From NCBI RefSeq assembly GCF_003865345.1, contig NZ_RMVE01000002.1, forward strand, positions 620,001 to 684,000: 64,000 nt of DNA, given 5' to 3'. The notes beneath the pieces are model-generated. The model was given only the letters and a program-made list of their open reading frames with translations. It ran no database searches and was not told the origin of the DNA. A program made the position numbers and the translations under genes. Positions within the stretch are counted from its first letter, which is position 1. Each line of letters opens with the position of its first letter. Source of the DNA: Nonlabens xiamenensis. GTDB taxonomy: Bacteria; Bacteroidota; Bacteroidia; Flavobacteriales; Flavobacteriaceae. Shown piece after piece: positions 1 to 8,682 of this stretch.

Positions 1-422
1 AATTGCATCTGGGCTTTTTCTAAAGCAAAACTCAAGGAATCATAAGCCTGTATTTCTGGTGTTTCAATCATACGATCCACCGGTACTCGCAAGGTGTCTC
101 TGGGAGTAGAGGCGGTATCCAGGATATAAAGCCGGCGTTCCATCACGCTGAATTTCTGGGCCAGTTGACGTCTTAATTCCAAATCCATCGCCAGGTCTGA
201 AGGCAAACTGTCGTATGTGGAAAGTACCTGTTCAAATTCACCTATTTCCAAAAGCGAATCTAATGTGCTGGTATAGCGATCACGGTCATAAGTGTTGGAT
301 TGCTCCGACAAGGATTGTCTTAATTGGACCGTCTCTTCTTCCAAGCTAAAATATTGATAAGCAAAGTAAGATCCGAGCAGGATGACCAGGGCCAAAATTA
401 TATAATAAAGACTTCGTTTCAT
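1..422 (-). CDS. Membrane-anchored coiled-coil protein, partial (3' end outside window)
   Basis: An open minus-strand reading frame starts with ATG at 422 and runs off the left edge without a stop, giving about 140 residues. The N-terminus (MKRSLYYIILALVILLGSYF) is a single hydrophobic segment, so the protein is probably anchored in the inner membrane or exported. It is followed by a charged, Glu/Gln/Leu-rich stretch that looks coiled-coil. I recognise no catalytic motif and cannot name the family. It lies 20 bp downstream of the DUF2490 gene on the same strand and is probably co-transcribed with it. Confidence 0.7.
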   Translation of the reverse strand, partial: MKRSLYYIILALVILLGSYFAYQYFSLEEETVQLRQSLSEQSNTYDRDRYTSTLDSLLEIGEFEQVLSTYDSLPSDLAMDLELRRQLAQKFSVMERRLYILDTASTPRDTLRVPVDRMIETPEIQAYDSLSFALEKAQMQ

Positions 423-442
423 GATTGGCTCAAATTAAGCAA

Positions 443-1261
443 TTAATCCCTAAAGTGGATTTCCGGCAACTTATTCTTGACCTTCCTGATGTCAGGCGAG
501 AAATACAGGTGCATGCGCAATGTGTAATTCTGGTTGTAAAAAGCTGGATTGTCTAGGGTCTGTCCAAAACTATACATAAATCCAGCCGCCACGGTCAGTC
601 TGGGATTGATAATGTATCCCAAGGTTGTATTCAATCGCAGATCTTCCAGCGGACTACCTACAACGGGTTTACCACTTTGCATGATCAATTCTGATTCTGG
701 GGCTATATAAATGGCTTTGGATTCAAGCTTCGGTTTATTCAATGGGATTTTCATTCTGAACATATATCTCCAGCGGTTGCGGAACATATATTCATCCTCC
801 TGATCAAAACCTTTGGACCAACGGTGCTCAATACGCAAGCGGTGATACGCCATCGCACTCCACAATGGGACGGCAAACTGATATTGATGCCAGATCCGGT
901 ATTCGGGAATCATATTCTCTCCCGTAGATCCTGGATTGGTGTTGAAGTTTAAACGCAACACGCCTCCCAGGGCAAAATTGGCTTTTTTGTCGTAGATGTA
1001 ACCGATGGCATGACGATTATATATCTGTCCTACCTGGCCGATAAATGGAGTGTCTTCAGTCTCCTCAAATCTAAAATGGGTTTGGGCTACCCAAAACAGC
1101 CTTTTGGATATTCTAATATTCCCGTAGGTATTTACCCAATATTTTGTTTTGGGTTCCTTGAACTTGGACTCCTCCGGCAGCACTTCTCCTGGTTGCGCTT
1201 TCGCGAAAGCGAACACTAAACAAACCAGTGCAAGGACTAAATATTTAATCACTTTATTCAT
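443..1261 (-). CDS. DUF2490 family outer-membrane beta-barrel protein
   Basis: The product is a 272-residue protein with an N-terminal signal peptide of about 23 residues ending in FAFAKAQ. The mature part alternates aromatic and polar residues and has many short amphipathic strands, for example WVNTYGNIRISKRLFW, RIEHRWSKGF and YTLRMHLYFSP. This pattern, the length and the strong Arg/Tyr/Trp content match DUF2490 outer-membrane proteins of Bacteroidota. The function is unknown; a small barrel in the outer membrane is likely. It lies 12 bp after the 643-residue gene and 20 bp before the partial gene, so the three form a probable envelope operon. The last residues of the signal peptide (AFAKA) are encoded by a copy of the CGCTTTCGCGAAAGCG palindrome. 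Confidence 0.75.
   Translation of the reverse strand: MNKVIKYLVLALVCLVFAFAKAQPGEVLPEESKFKEPKTKYWVNTYGNIRISKRLFWVAQTHFRFEETEDTPFIGQVGQIYNRHAIGYIYDKKANFALGGVLRLNFNTNPGSTGENMIPEYRIWHQYQFAVPLWSAMAYHRLRIEHRWSKGFDQEDEYMFRNRWRYMFRMKIPLNKPKLESKAIYIAPESELIMQSGKPVVGSPLEDLRLNTTLGYIINPRLTVAAGFMYSFGQTLDNPAFYNQNYTLRMHLYFSPDIRKVKNKLPEIHFRD
1196..1211. repeat. 16-bp palindrome CGCTTTCGCGAAAGCG, copy 1
   Basis: Perfect copy, inside the DUF2490 gene. It encodes AFAKA at the end of the signal peptide. Confidence 0.9.
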
Positions 1262-1273
1262 CTCTGCTGTGGT

Positions 1274-3205
1274 TTAGGAAAGGGATAAGCCGAAGAGTTT
1301 CAAGAGTTCGGGAATGCTGTCGGTGCGTTTGATCTTGCGTTCAAGCCTCTTGGTATCTTCTTTACGCAACTCCTTCATACGGTCGTGTAATTGTTGTAAA
1401 TCTTTTTCCAGTATGAGAATTTGGTCGCAGTCCATATCTGGCTGGACTTGGTTCAAGTAATGGGGTATCAACTTTTCATTGTAGGCCTCTACGATACGTT
1501 TTTTTACCTCTTCATCCATGATGGTGGCCGTAAAGGGATTCCAAACCTGATCCTGATAAAGTTCCTGGATTTCGGATTGCTGATCGGGCATTTTATTGAT
1601 CGCTGTGGCCAGATTTCGCGCCTTATCATAACAATCAGCAAGCTGTCGGACACGATCTAGTTTGGTCACGGATTCCTCCATTTTGGAATACTGGCTTAGG
1701 GATTCATCCGTGAATTTTTTGAGACGACCATAACTATTGCTGATGTATTCCGGCTGATTTTGATCGATGGAATCCAGCAACTGTTTGAGCTTATTGGCCT
1801 GATCAATCAGCCTTTTTTCTTCACTAATAAAGGCCTTTTGCCGCTTATCTCCAGTGATTTTTTGGTCCAGGGAAGATTTGAGTTTTTCGGCCATTTGGAG
1901 TGAATATTCTGTAAAATCTGCCAACTGCTGTAGATGGAGTTCATCCTCTCCCTCATACTTGGAAGCTTGGTCTAATTTATATTTCTTGATCATACCACTG
2001 GAGTCTCTCACCTGGATGACCGAAGCTGGAAGTCCTTTTGGCCACAAGCCTTTCAACAACTCATTTCTGGTAATATGCTGGGCAACACCTTCCTTATAAT
2101 ATCTGAGCAATTGCTCGGTAGGTCGGATATAACTGGAATCCAATTGCATGCCTACCTGATAAAGAAAATCGGTTTCAGGATCGGTAAGCTTCAAGATATT
2201 TAATTGTGTATTGGACAATACAGATTCGATTATCTCTTGGGCTTGTTCTGTATTGGTTTGGATTTCTTCCAGGGCTTTGATCTCTGACTTAGTAAAAGGG
2301 TATTCTGGGACTGCCACCTTAAAGTTGGTCAAGCTGGTGATCAAGCCCATTTCATTCATCAGATCCTCTACTTCGTGCAGATAGGCTGCGTTCTTTTTCA
2401 GAAGCACACTCAATCCATGATCGAAGACATGGGTAGTATCCCTGACCTGCAATCTCAGTTCCATCACATCCAAATAGTGTTGGTCTAATGCGATTTTCCG
2501 ACTGCCTTGATCGGTTTCCATTTGTAGCGGAATTATTTTACTGCCATCTTCTGTCGCGATAACTATGTTTTTCAACACGGATTCGTCAAATTTCCAACTT
2601 TCGAGTTCGCCCACCCCATCCTTATCGAATAAGGACCATGTGTCATGTGCATCTCCGTTGCGCAATAATCTCCCCACCATAAAGGACTGGCTGGTCTCGA
2701 TCCTGAAACTACGCTGCGGAACCCCATTCTCATACGCCATTTCACTTTGAAAAAGTCGGCTGGTTTTTTCTGATTCAACAATACTGTCCACAAGGACCGT
2801 CCAGGCTCCTGTGGGTTTACCATCTTTAAAACTCCCGTTGATGCTGCGCTGGGTACCATTTATGGGCGTGATATATTTATAATCTACTAATTTTTTTTGG
2901 GCACCTGGCTCGTAATTTCCAAATTCAAATTCCCAGCTACCAGAGGGCTTATCAGCTTTAAAGCCACCTCTTATTTCTATGACCTTTGTTGGACCTTGAC
3001 TGGAGTTGTTCTTTTGAAAAACAAATGCTCCGGATTTTATAGTATCACCTTTCTGCAAAATATACTCGTAGGTGGCGTTTCCCCTTTCACTCCCGATAGT
3101 TAATGGTCCATCGTACGTAAAAACTTCCTGAGCCCTGAGTGGACATACAGACAAGACTGTCATCAGGGTGGAAATTACTATGAATAACGATTTTATTTCC
3201 TTCAT
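1274..3205 (-). CDS. Exported MORN-like repeat and coiled-coil protein
   Basis: The 643-residue product has a signal peptide (about residues 1-26, ending PLRAQ). The first third carries degenerate MORN/YwqK-type units of the form G-x-F-K-x-x-K-P-x-G-x-W, at about residues 80-98 (GGFKADKPSGSWEFEF) and 124-137 (GSFKDGKPTGAWTV), with weaker copies after them. The rest, from about residue 245, is rich in Glu, Lys, Leu and Gln and looks largely helical and coiled-coil. No enzyme motif is visible. It is the first gene of the three-gene minus-strand envelope set. A TATATTTG box and a perfect inverted repeat lie upstream. The function is unknown; binding or scaffolding in the periplasm or at the outer membrane is an inference. 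Confidence 0.6.
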   Translation of the reverse strand: MKEIKSLFIVISTLMTVLSVCPLRAQEVFTYDGPLTIGSERGNATYEYILQKGDTIKSGAFVFQKNNSSQGPTKVIEIRGGFKADKPSGSWEFEFGNYEPGAQKKLVDYKYITPINGTQRSINGSFKDGKPTGAWTVLVDSIVESEKTSRLFQSEMAYENGVPQRSFRIETSQSFMVGRLLRNGDAHDTWSLFDKDGVGELESWKFDESVLKNIVIATEDGSKIIPLQMETDQGSRKIALDQHYLDVMELRLQVRDTTHVFDHGLSVLLKKNAAYLHEVEDLMNEMGLITSLTNFKVAVPEYPFTKSEIKALEEIQTNTEQAQEIIESVLSNTQLNILKLTDPETDFLYQVGMQLDSSYIRPTEQLLRYYKEGVAQHITRNELLKGLWPKGLPASVIQVRDSSGMIKKYKLDQASKYEGEDELHLQQLADFTEYSLQMAEKLKSSLDQKITGDKRQKAFISEEKRLIDQANKLKQLLDSIDQNQPEYISNSYGRLKKFTDESLSQYSKMEESVTKLDRVRQLADCYDKARNLATAINKMPDQQSEIQELYQDQVWNPFTATIMDEEVKKRIVEAYNEKLIPHYLNQVQPDMDCDQILILEKDLQQLHDRMKELRKEDTKRLERKIKRTDSIPELLKLFGLSLS

Positions 3206-3251
3206 GCTTGGGTATTACGACATCCTGACCTCATCCGCTATCGCAGAACAA

Positions 3252-3266
3252 TTCTTAATTTAAGAA
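3252..3266. promoter_or_regulatory. Perfect inverted repeat TTCTTAA-T-TTAAGAA, candidate operator
   Basis: A 7-bp perfect inverted repeat with a 1-bp spacer lies just downstream of the minus-strand -7 box, about where transcription of the 643-residue gene would begin. It could be a repressor site; no regulator can be assigned. It is AT-rich, so chance occurrence is not excluded. Confidence 0.35.
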
Positions 3267-3270
3267 GCTG

Positions 3271-3278
3271 CAAATATA
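3271..3278 (-). promoter_or_regulatory. -7 promoter element TATATTTG for the envelope operon
   Basis: Read on the minus strand the sequence is TATATTTG, an exact match to the Bacteroidota -7 consensus TAnnTTTG. It lies 65 bp upstream of the ATG at 3205. I do not see a good TTG at the -33 position, so this is only moderately supported. Confidence 0.4.
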
Positions 3279-3551
3279 GGATTTCGAGAACGAGCAGCAT
3301 TTATCTAACTTATCTTGAACGAATTAATTAAAAATATTTTAACAAAAGTCAGCATTTAAAAGTGCGCTGCTCACTCCCTTCTGATGAATACGATCAACTT
3401 CAAATGACGGATAAAATTCGCCGGCATGTCGCTGACGTTCTTCATATTCGTTCTGTCAGGTTTCGCAAAAACCTCCTCTTTTGATTACATTTAATGCAAA
3501 CCCCAATACATGCTCCATAAACAACCTATATCAAGGGCTATTCTGACAGAA

Positions 3552-5864
3552 ATGAAGATTTACACCCTTTTATTGATAGCATTGCTTGTTTTTTCTTGTA
3601 CCCAACATGCAGATTATCGTGTTATTCCAGTACATACGGAAGCAGAATTAAAAGACGCGATCAAAAAGGCACAACCTGGAGATGTCATCAGTATGCAGGA
3701 AGGGGTTTGGAAAGACCAGGTGATCAAGTTTCACGGACAAGGGACGAAAGAAAAGCCGATTGTACTTAAAGCTGCCACCGCGGGAAAAGTTAGTCTGGAG
3801 GGGACCTCTGCTATAATGATTAGTGGAAAAAATTTGATCGTAAAAGATCTGTATTTTAAAAATGGATATACCCCAGAGGAAGCGGTCATCATTTTCCGAA
3901 ATTCACCTGATTCTGTAGCTAATCACTGTCGGGTAACTGGAACCGTGATCGAGGAGTTCACCCAACCCGATCGACACCGCAAAGACCATTGGATCGAATT
4001 TTATGGGAGAAACAACGAACTGGATCATTGTTATATCGCAGGGAAATCAAATGAAGGACCTACCTTGAAAGTTTATTTGAACAATAATCGCCACATTAAT
4101 AATTATCACAAGATTCATCACAATCATTTTGGCCCCAGACCTAGAAAGGGTGGCCCAAAAGCAGAAACCATGCAATTGGGAGCCAGTACAACCTCGATGA
4201 CCCCTTCTTATACCCAAGTCACCCACAACCTGTTTGAAAAATGTAATGGTGAAGTAGAAATTATATCCAGTAAATCCAACTACAATAATTTTAGCCATAA
4301 TGTCTTTTTGGAAAGTGAAGGTTCAGTGGTGACCAGACATGGGAATTATGCTACCATCAATGCCAACATTTTTATCGCAAATGATAATCCGTTTGTGGGC
4401 GGAATTCGCGTGATCAACACTGGTCACTGGATTACCAACAACTATTTCTATGGGTTAAAAGGGAAGGAATTCCGGAGTGCACTGGCCGTCATGAACGGCA
4501 TTCCAAAATCACCGTTAAACCGATACAACCAAGTGACTGACGTAGTTATCGCCCACAATAGTTGGATCGATTGCCGCCAGCCTATCCATTGGAGTGTCGG
4601 TGCCAATCTGGATCAAGCTGATGTACTTCCAGTTTCTGAAATACGCTCTGCCCGACCCAAAAGATTAATCTTTGCCAATAATCTGATCGCTCATCGAGCA
4701 GATAGCTCCTATCCCTTTAAATTATATGACCAATTGGACGGCGTAAAATTTAAAAACAACTGGTTCATTGCGCCCAAACCCAATGACAGCCTAACCATAA
4801 AAGGCCTATCTTTTAAAACATGGACCTCCAATCTCATGCAGCATGCGGACTCCTCTAAATTTATAGCTATTACAGACCAAAGTCTTCCTTTGTACCGAGG
4901 ATTCTCTTTTGAGGATATCGAAAATGATTTATATGGAAAACGTCGCAACGAAAAAACCAACAGTATAGGAGCCATTATATCACCTATTGCCAAAAAGCAT
5001 CAGCAAATAGATCGTTCTATTTATGGAACTACCTGGTACCAGCCTCAAACCCGCCTTGCCACCAACACCTGGAAAGCTACGAATACAACAGAATTCTTAG
5101 AGCAACTTGAAAAAGCAGACGATGGAGATCTGATTCAACTGACACCAGGAAATTACCTCATCGACCAAAAGGTCCAAATAGAAAAAAAGATACGTGTGGA
5201 AGGCTTGGAAGGCGATGCTGATGTTCTTGTTCAACTTACCGGAGCAAGTACTAGTTTTCAGCTAGCACCTAAAGGAATACTAACCCTCAAAAATTTAACA
5301 CTAGTAGGTACAGGGGAACAAGACCTATTCATCACACTGGACCAGCATATGTCCATGGCTTACGGGCTGCAACTACAGGATGTAGAAATAAGGAATTTTA
5401 GAACAGTATTGAACCCCTCCAAATCTTCCTTTGCCGATGAAATAATTATAAAAAACTGTACAATTTCCGATAGCAAAAATGGCCTGTTATTCAACAAGGA
5501 AACAGACGATAAGGGAGATTATAATGTGGAGTTTTTGACCATTACCAACTCTCGATTTCAAAACATCTCTCACGAGCTGATTAACTACTATAGAGGTGGC
5601 TACGACGAATCCACCATCGGCGGAGTGCTCACATTTGAGAACAATGAAGTTGTTCAATGCGGGGGTCAGGATCCAGACGAACTACTGATCAATACATATG
5701 GAATAGTCAATGTTTCAATAGAAAACAATGTGTTTAAAGACAACCCCATCAAACTGGTGGCGGTTTTATGGGGCGCCAAAGGTCAACAGCCTATCAATAA
5801 CGAACTGAAAAATTCAGGTGACATCGTGATCGAAGAAAAACTAAAGCAAAAGCTAGTGTATTAG
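3552..5864 (+). CDS. PL6 family polysaccharide lyase (alginate lyase / chondroitinase B-like)
   Basis: The product is a 770-residue lipoprotein that should cleave uronate polymers by beta-elimination at the cell surface or in the periplasm. I chose the ATG at 3552, not an in-frame ATG 42 bp upstream, because it opens a lipoprotein signal (LLIALLVFSC). The N-terminal half is a right-handed beta-helix with the PL6 pair Lys241 (in EIISSKSNYNN) and Arg262 (in VVTRHGN). These are 21 residues apart, as are the catalytic Lys and Arg of chondroitinase B. A second beta-helix domain (about residues 490-770) gives the two-domain length of AlyGC-like enzymes. PL6 members act on alginate or dermatan sulfate; with no sulfatase nearby, alginate or another non-sulfated uronan is likelier. 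The gene converges on the TRAP transporter operon. Confidence 0.88.
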   Translation: MKIYTLLLIALLVFSCTQHADYRVIPVHTEAELKDAIKKAQPGDVISMQEGVWKDQVIKFHGQGTKEKPIVLKAATAGKVSLEGTSAIMISGKNLIVKDLYFKNGYTPEEAVIIFRNSPDSVANHCRVTGTVIEEFTQPDRHRKDHWIEFYGRNNELDHCYIAGKSNEGPTLKVYLNNNRHINNYHKIHHNHFGPRPRKGGPKAETMQLGASTTSMTPSYTQVTHNLFEKCNGEVEIISSKSNYNNFSHNVFLESEGSVVTRHGNYATINANIFIANDNPFVGGIRVINTGHWITNNYFYGLKGKEFRSALAVMNGIPKSPLNRYNQVTDVVIAHNSWIDCRQPIHWSVGANLDQADVLPVSEIRSARPKRLIFANNLIAHRADSSYPFKLYDQLDGVKFKNNWFIAPKPNDSLTIKGLSFKTWTSNLMQHADSSKFIAITDQSLPLYRGFSFEDIENDLYGKRRNEKTNSIGAIISPIAKKHQQIDRSIYGTTWYQPQTRLATNTWKATNTTEFLEQLEKADDGDLIQLTPGNYLIDQKVQIEKKIRVEGLEGDADVLVQLTGASTSFQLAPKGILTLKNLTLVGTGEQDLFITLDQHMSMAYGLQLQDVEIRNFRTVLNPSKSSFADEIIIKNCTISDSKNGLLFNKETDDKGDYNVEFLTITNSRFQNISHELINYYRGGYDESTIGGVLTFENNEVVQCGGQDPDELLINTYGIVNVSIENNVFKDNPIKLVAVLWGAKGQQPINNELKNSGDIVIEEKLKQKLVY

Positions 5865-5915
5865 GTGATATCAAATGGCCTGAAAGGACAGGTTCACTGG
5901 ATAAATCAACTATTC

Positions 5916-7217
5916 CTAATCAATCAAGTCAAAAATTCTGGGCAACCATAAAGTGATGTCCTCAAAATAAGTCACCATAACCAGCACAGCGATCATGGCC
6001 AAAAATAAAGGCAACATCGGCCGTATCACTTTCTGTATTTTAAGATCAGCTACACTACAGCCAACGAATAAAACAGACCCCACCGGAGGCGTACACAACC
6101 CTATACAAAGGTTCATGATCATAATGATCCCAAAATGTACTGGATCCATTCCCATAGCGGTAACGATAGGTAGAAAAATCGGAGTAAATATCAGTACCGC
6201 AGGAGTCATATCCATAAAGATACCCACGAACAAAAGTATCAAGTTGATCAAAATAAGGATCACAATAGGGTTTTCACTGATCCCTAACAACGCAGCACTT
6301 ATTTCCTGAGGGATGTTTTCATAGGACATTACCCAACTCATAGCTATTGATGTAGCGATCAAAAGCAAAACAATAGCACTGGTTTTTACGGTTTCCAGTA
6401 ATATTGGAGCCATGTCTCTGAAACTTATTTCCTTGTAAAGCATTCCCAGCACAAAAGTGTAAATTACCGCCACAGCACTTGCCTCAGTCGCAGTAAAGAT
6501 TCCTGCAACAATTCCGCCGATCACGACCACAAGTAACATTAAACTGGGCAAGGCGGCCATAAATCTGCGTAAAAATACTTGAACACTGACCAATTTATCA
6601 GTAGGGTACTTTTTGATGATAGAATAAACCGCTGCAACAATCATCAAGGCTAGACCCAGTAGCAAGCCTGGTACATATCCCGCTATAAATAATGCCGCAA
6701 TGGAAACTCCACCACTGGCCAAAGAATAAACAATTAAAACATTGCTAGGGGGAATAATCAAACCTGTGGTTGCACTGGTGATATTGACCGCCGCACTAAA
6801 AGGTTTGCTATACCCATCTTTTTCCATCATTGGGTTCATAAATCCGCCGATGGCACTGGCCGCGGCGACCGCACTCCCAGAAATGGCACCGAAAAGCATA
6901 CAGGAAATGATATTAACAAAGGCCAATCCTCCTGGTAAGGGTCCTACAATTGCCTTGGCAAAATTAATCAACCGTACGGCTATACCACCGCGGTTCATGA
7001 TTTGTCCGGCCAATATAAAAAAGGGTATTGCGCTGAGCGTAAAACTATCCAAAGAGGTAGCCATACGTTGGGCGAGTGTGGTTACCGACGGTAAGAAAGG
7101 CATAGAATACACCAAAGTACATAGCGCAGCTAGTCCAATGGAATAAGCAATAGGTACTCTAAGGGATAAGAACACCAAAAAACTCAACACCAGAATCAAA
7201 ACTTCTATATAGTTCAT
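5916..7217 (-). CDS. dctM: TRAP transporter large permease (DctM)
   Basis: The 433-residue protein consists almost entirely of hydrophobic helices with Gly- and Pro-containing re-entrant segments typical of the DctM subunit, for example ATTGLIIPPSNVLIVYS and NLCIGLCTPPVGSVLFV. DctM forms the ion-coupled channel of tripartite ATP-independent periplasmic (TRAP) transporters, which import organic acids including sugar acids. Its start overlaps the stop of dctQ by 4 bp (ATGA), so the two are translationally coupled. It is the last gene of the uronate operon. From context the cargo is probably a monomeric or unsaturated uronate. Confidence 0.93.
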   Translation of the reverse strand: MNYIEVLILVLSFLVFLSLRVPIAYSIGLAALCTLVYSMPFLPSVTTLAQRMATSLDSFTLSAIPFFILAGQIMNRGGIAVRLINFAKAIVGPLPGGLAFVNIISCMLFGAISGSAVAAASAIGGFMNPMMEKDGYSKPFSAAVNITSATTGLIIPPSNVLIVYSLASGGVSIAALFIAGYVPGLLLGLALMIVAAVYSIIKKYPTDKLVSVQVFLRRFMAALPSLMLLVVVIGGIVAGIFTATEASAVAVIYTFVLGMLYKEISFRDMAPILLETVKTSAIVLLLIATSIAMSWVMSYENIPQEISAALLGISENPIVILILINLILLFVGIFMDMTPAVLIFTPIFLPIVTAMGMDPVHFGIIMIMNLCIGLCTPPVGSVLFVGCSVADLKIQKVIRPMLPLFLAMIAVLVMVTYFEDITLWLPRIFDLID

Positions 7218-7693
7218 ACGTTGGTTGTTTTAGAAGATTGGATGCGGTTGAAAAAAGAATCAAGACTGAAGTAACAGATCAGTAGTCCAGAAAAGGGCAC
7301 TACGAGATAGACAAATCCTAAGGGAATCTCCAAGGAGGCAGAAGTCTGCCCAAATTGAAAACTCAACATACACAACCTGACACCTCCGACGATCATTACC
7401 AATAAGGCAAAAAGAAACACACATAAATAAACAAAGCCATCAAAAAAGGCAATATTCTTATTGACCATTTTCTCTGGTAGCAGATCAATGGCGAGATGAA
7501 GGTGTTGTCCAGTAGCATAGGCAGCTCCTAATAAGCCCACCCATATCAAAGAGTAGCTGGATATCTCATCTGTAACTGTACTGGGAGATTGTAGCACAAA
7601 TCTTGAAAAGACCTGCCATATTACCGCCGCCAGCATAATAAACAAAATCGTTAGACACAATTTGCCCAGAAGGGAATCAATGGTTTTTCGCAT
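7214..7693 (-). CDS. dctQ: TRAP transporter small permease (DctQ)
   Basis: The 159-residue protein has four predicted membrane helices and the DctQ-type pattern VFSRFVLQSPSTVTDEISSY followed by WVGLLGAAYATGQHLHLAIDLL. DctQ is the small membrane subunit joining DctM and the binding protein. The start overlaps the dctP stop by one base (TGATG) and its stop overlaps dctM, so dctP-dctQ-dctM form a tightly coupled set. Confidence 0.92.
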   Translation of the reverse strand: MRKTIDSLLGKLCLTILFIMLAAVIWQVFSRFVLQSPSTVTDEISSYSLIWVGLLGAAYATGQHLHLAIDLLPEKMVNKNIAFFDGFVYLCVFLFALLVMIVGGVRLCMLSFQFGQTSASLEIPLGFVYLVVPFSGLLICYFSLDSFFNRIQSSKTTNV

Positions 7694-8670
7694 CAGGGTT
7701 GTTTTTGTATGGATCTGATCAAATCACCTAATAGAGGATCTTTTTTGTATTCTTCTACCAGGCCTTTGGTCGCCTCTTGAAATGGTTTCTTATCTGGATA
7801 AGCTACTTGAACTCCACTTTCTTTGGCCAGAGCCAAGCATTCTTTCTCAGAATCATCCCAGAGTTTACGTTGTAGAATTTTGGAGTCCTGCACGGCTGCT
7901 TCAAGCCATTGCAATTCCTTTTCATTCAATCTGCTAAGCGTGCCTGTACCTATGACCAACACATCAGGTACAGAGGTATGTTCATCCAAACTCAAATATT
8001 TGCAGACCTCAAAATGTTTGGAAGTATAGAAACTGGGAATATTATTCTCTGCGCCATCCACGACTCCTTGTTGTAAAGCTGTGTAGAGTTCGCCAAAAGA
8101 TATAGGCGTCGGTGCACCTCCCAAATCATTGATCATATTGATGGACATATTACTTTTCATCACCCTGATCTTCTTGTCCACAACATCATCTGGCGAATTG
8201 ATCAGCGCTGATTTAGTATAGAAACTGCGGCTACCAGCATCGTAAAAAGTCAGACCTTTTAGGTTAAACTGCTCACCTTTGTCGAGAATGGTTTTACCCA
8301 CTTGCCCATCATAGACTTCGTGGGTGTGGGCTTTATCATTAAATAAATAAGGGACACTAAAGACTTTGTATTCTGGTATAAAGTTTTCCAGTACGCCTGC
8401 GCTCACCTTGGCCACATCGAGACTGCCAATTTGTAGCAATTCGATACTTTCACGTTCTCCTCCCAACTGTCCATTGGGGTAAATGCGTACGTTAAGCGTT
8501 CCACCTGAACGTTCTTTTAGACTTTCGCCTAACCGCTCCATGGCTTTGTGAACGGGATGTGAAGTATCCAATCCATGGGCCAATCGCAGTATTTTAATCT
8601 CATCAGTTGATGTACAGCCAGCCAGACCGATCAGCGCGAGAATAAATAATATGATTCTACTTTTTTTCAT
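7693..8670 (-). CDS. dctP: TRAP transporter solute-binding lipoprotein (DctP)
   Basis: The 325-residue product is a lipoprotein (lipobox LAGC at about residue 19) of the DctP family. It shows the family pattern: AHGLDTSHPVHKAMERLGE near the N-terminus, RIYPNGQLGGERESIELLQ, and the region around IRVMKSNMSINMINDLGGAPTPISFGELYTALQQGVVDGAENN, which carries the Arg that usually binds the substrate carboxylate. It captures an acidic sugar in the periplasm for DctQM. The operon context (KduI, KduD, UxuA) points to a uronate or unsaturated uronate. It lies 12 bp downstream of the DUF4861 gene. Confidence 0.92.
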   Translation of the reverse strand: MKKSRIILFILALIGLAGCTSTDEIKILRLAHGLDTSHPVHKAMERLGESLKERSGGTLNVRIYPNGQLGGERESIELLQIGSLDVAKVSAGVLENFIPEYKVFSVPYLFNDKAHTHEVYDGQVGKTILDKGEQFNLKGLTFYDAGSRSFYTKSALINSPDDVVDKKIRVMKSNMSINMINDLGGAPTPISFGELYTALQQGVVDGAENNIPSFYTSKHFEVCKYLSLDEHTSVPDVLVIGTGTLSRLNEKELQWLEAAVQDSKILQRKLWDDSEKECLALAKESGVQVAYPDKKPFQEATKGLVEEYKKDPLLGDLIRSIQKQP

Positions 8671-8682
8671 GTGTGTGATTAA

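Larger units (their letters stand above)
3206..3551. other. Divergent intergenic region between envelope operon and PL6 gene
   Basis: This 346-bp stretch separates two divergent genes. It holds the minus-strand promoter element and inverted repeat listed separately. In the half next to the lyase I see no clear TAnnTTTG box, terminator or RNA gene. Confidence 0.5.
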
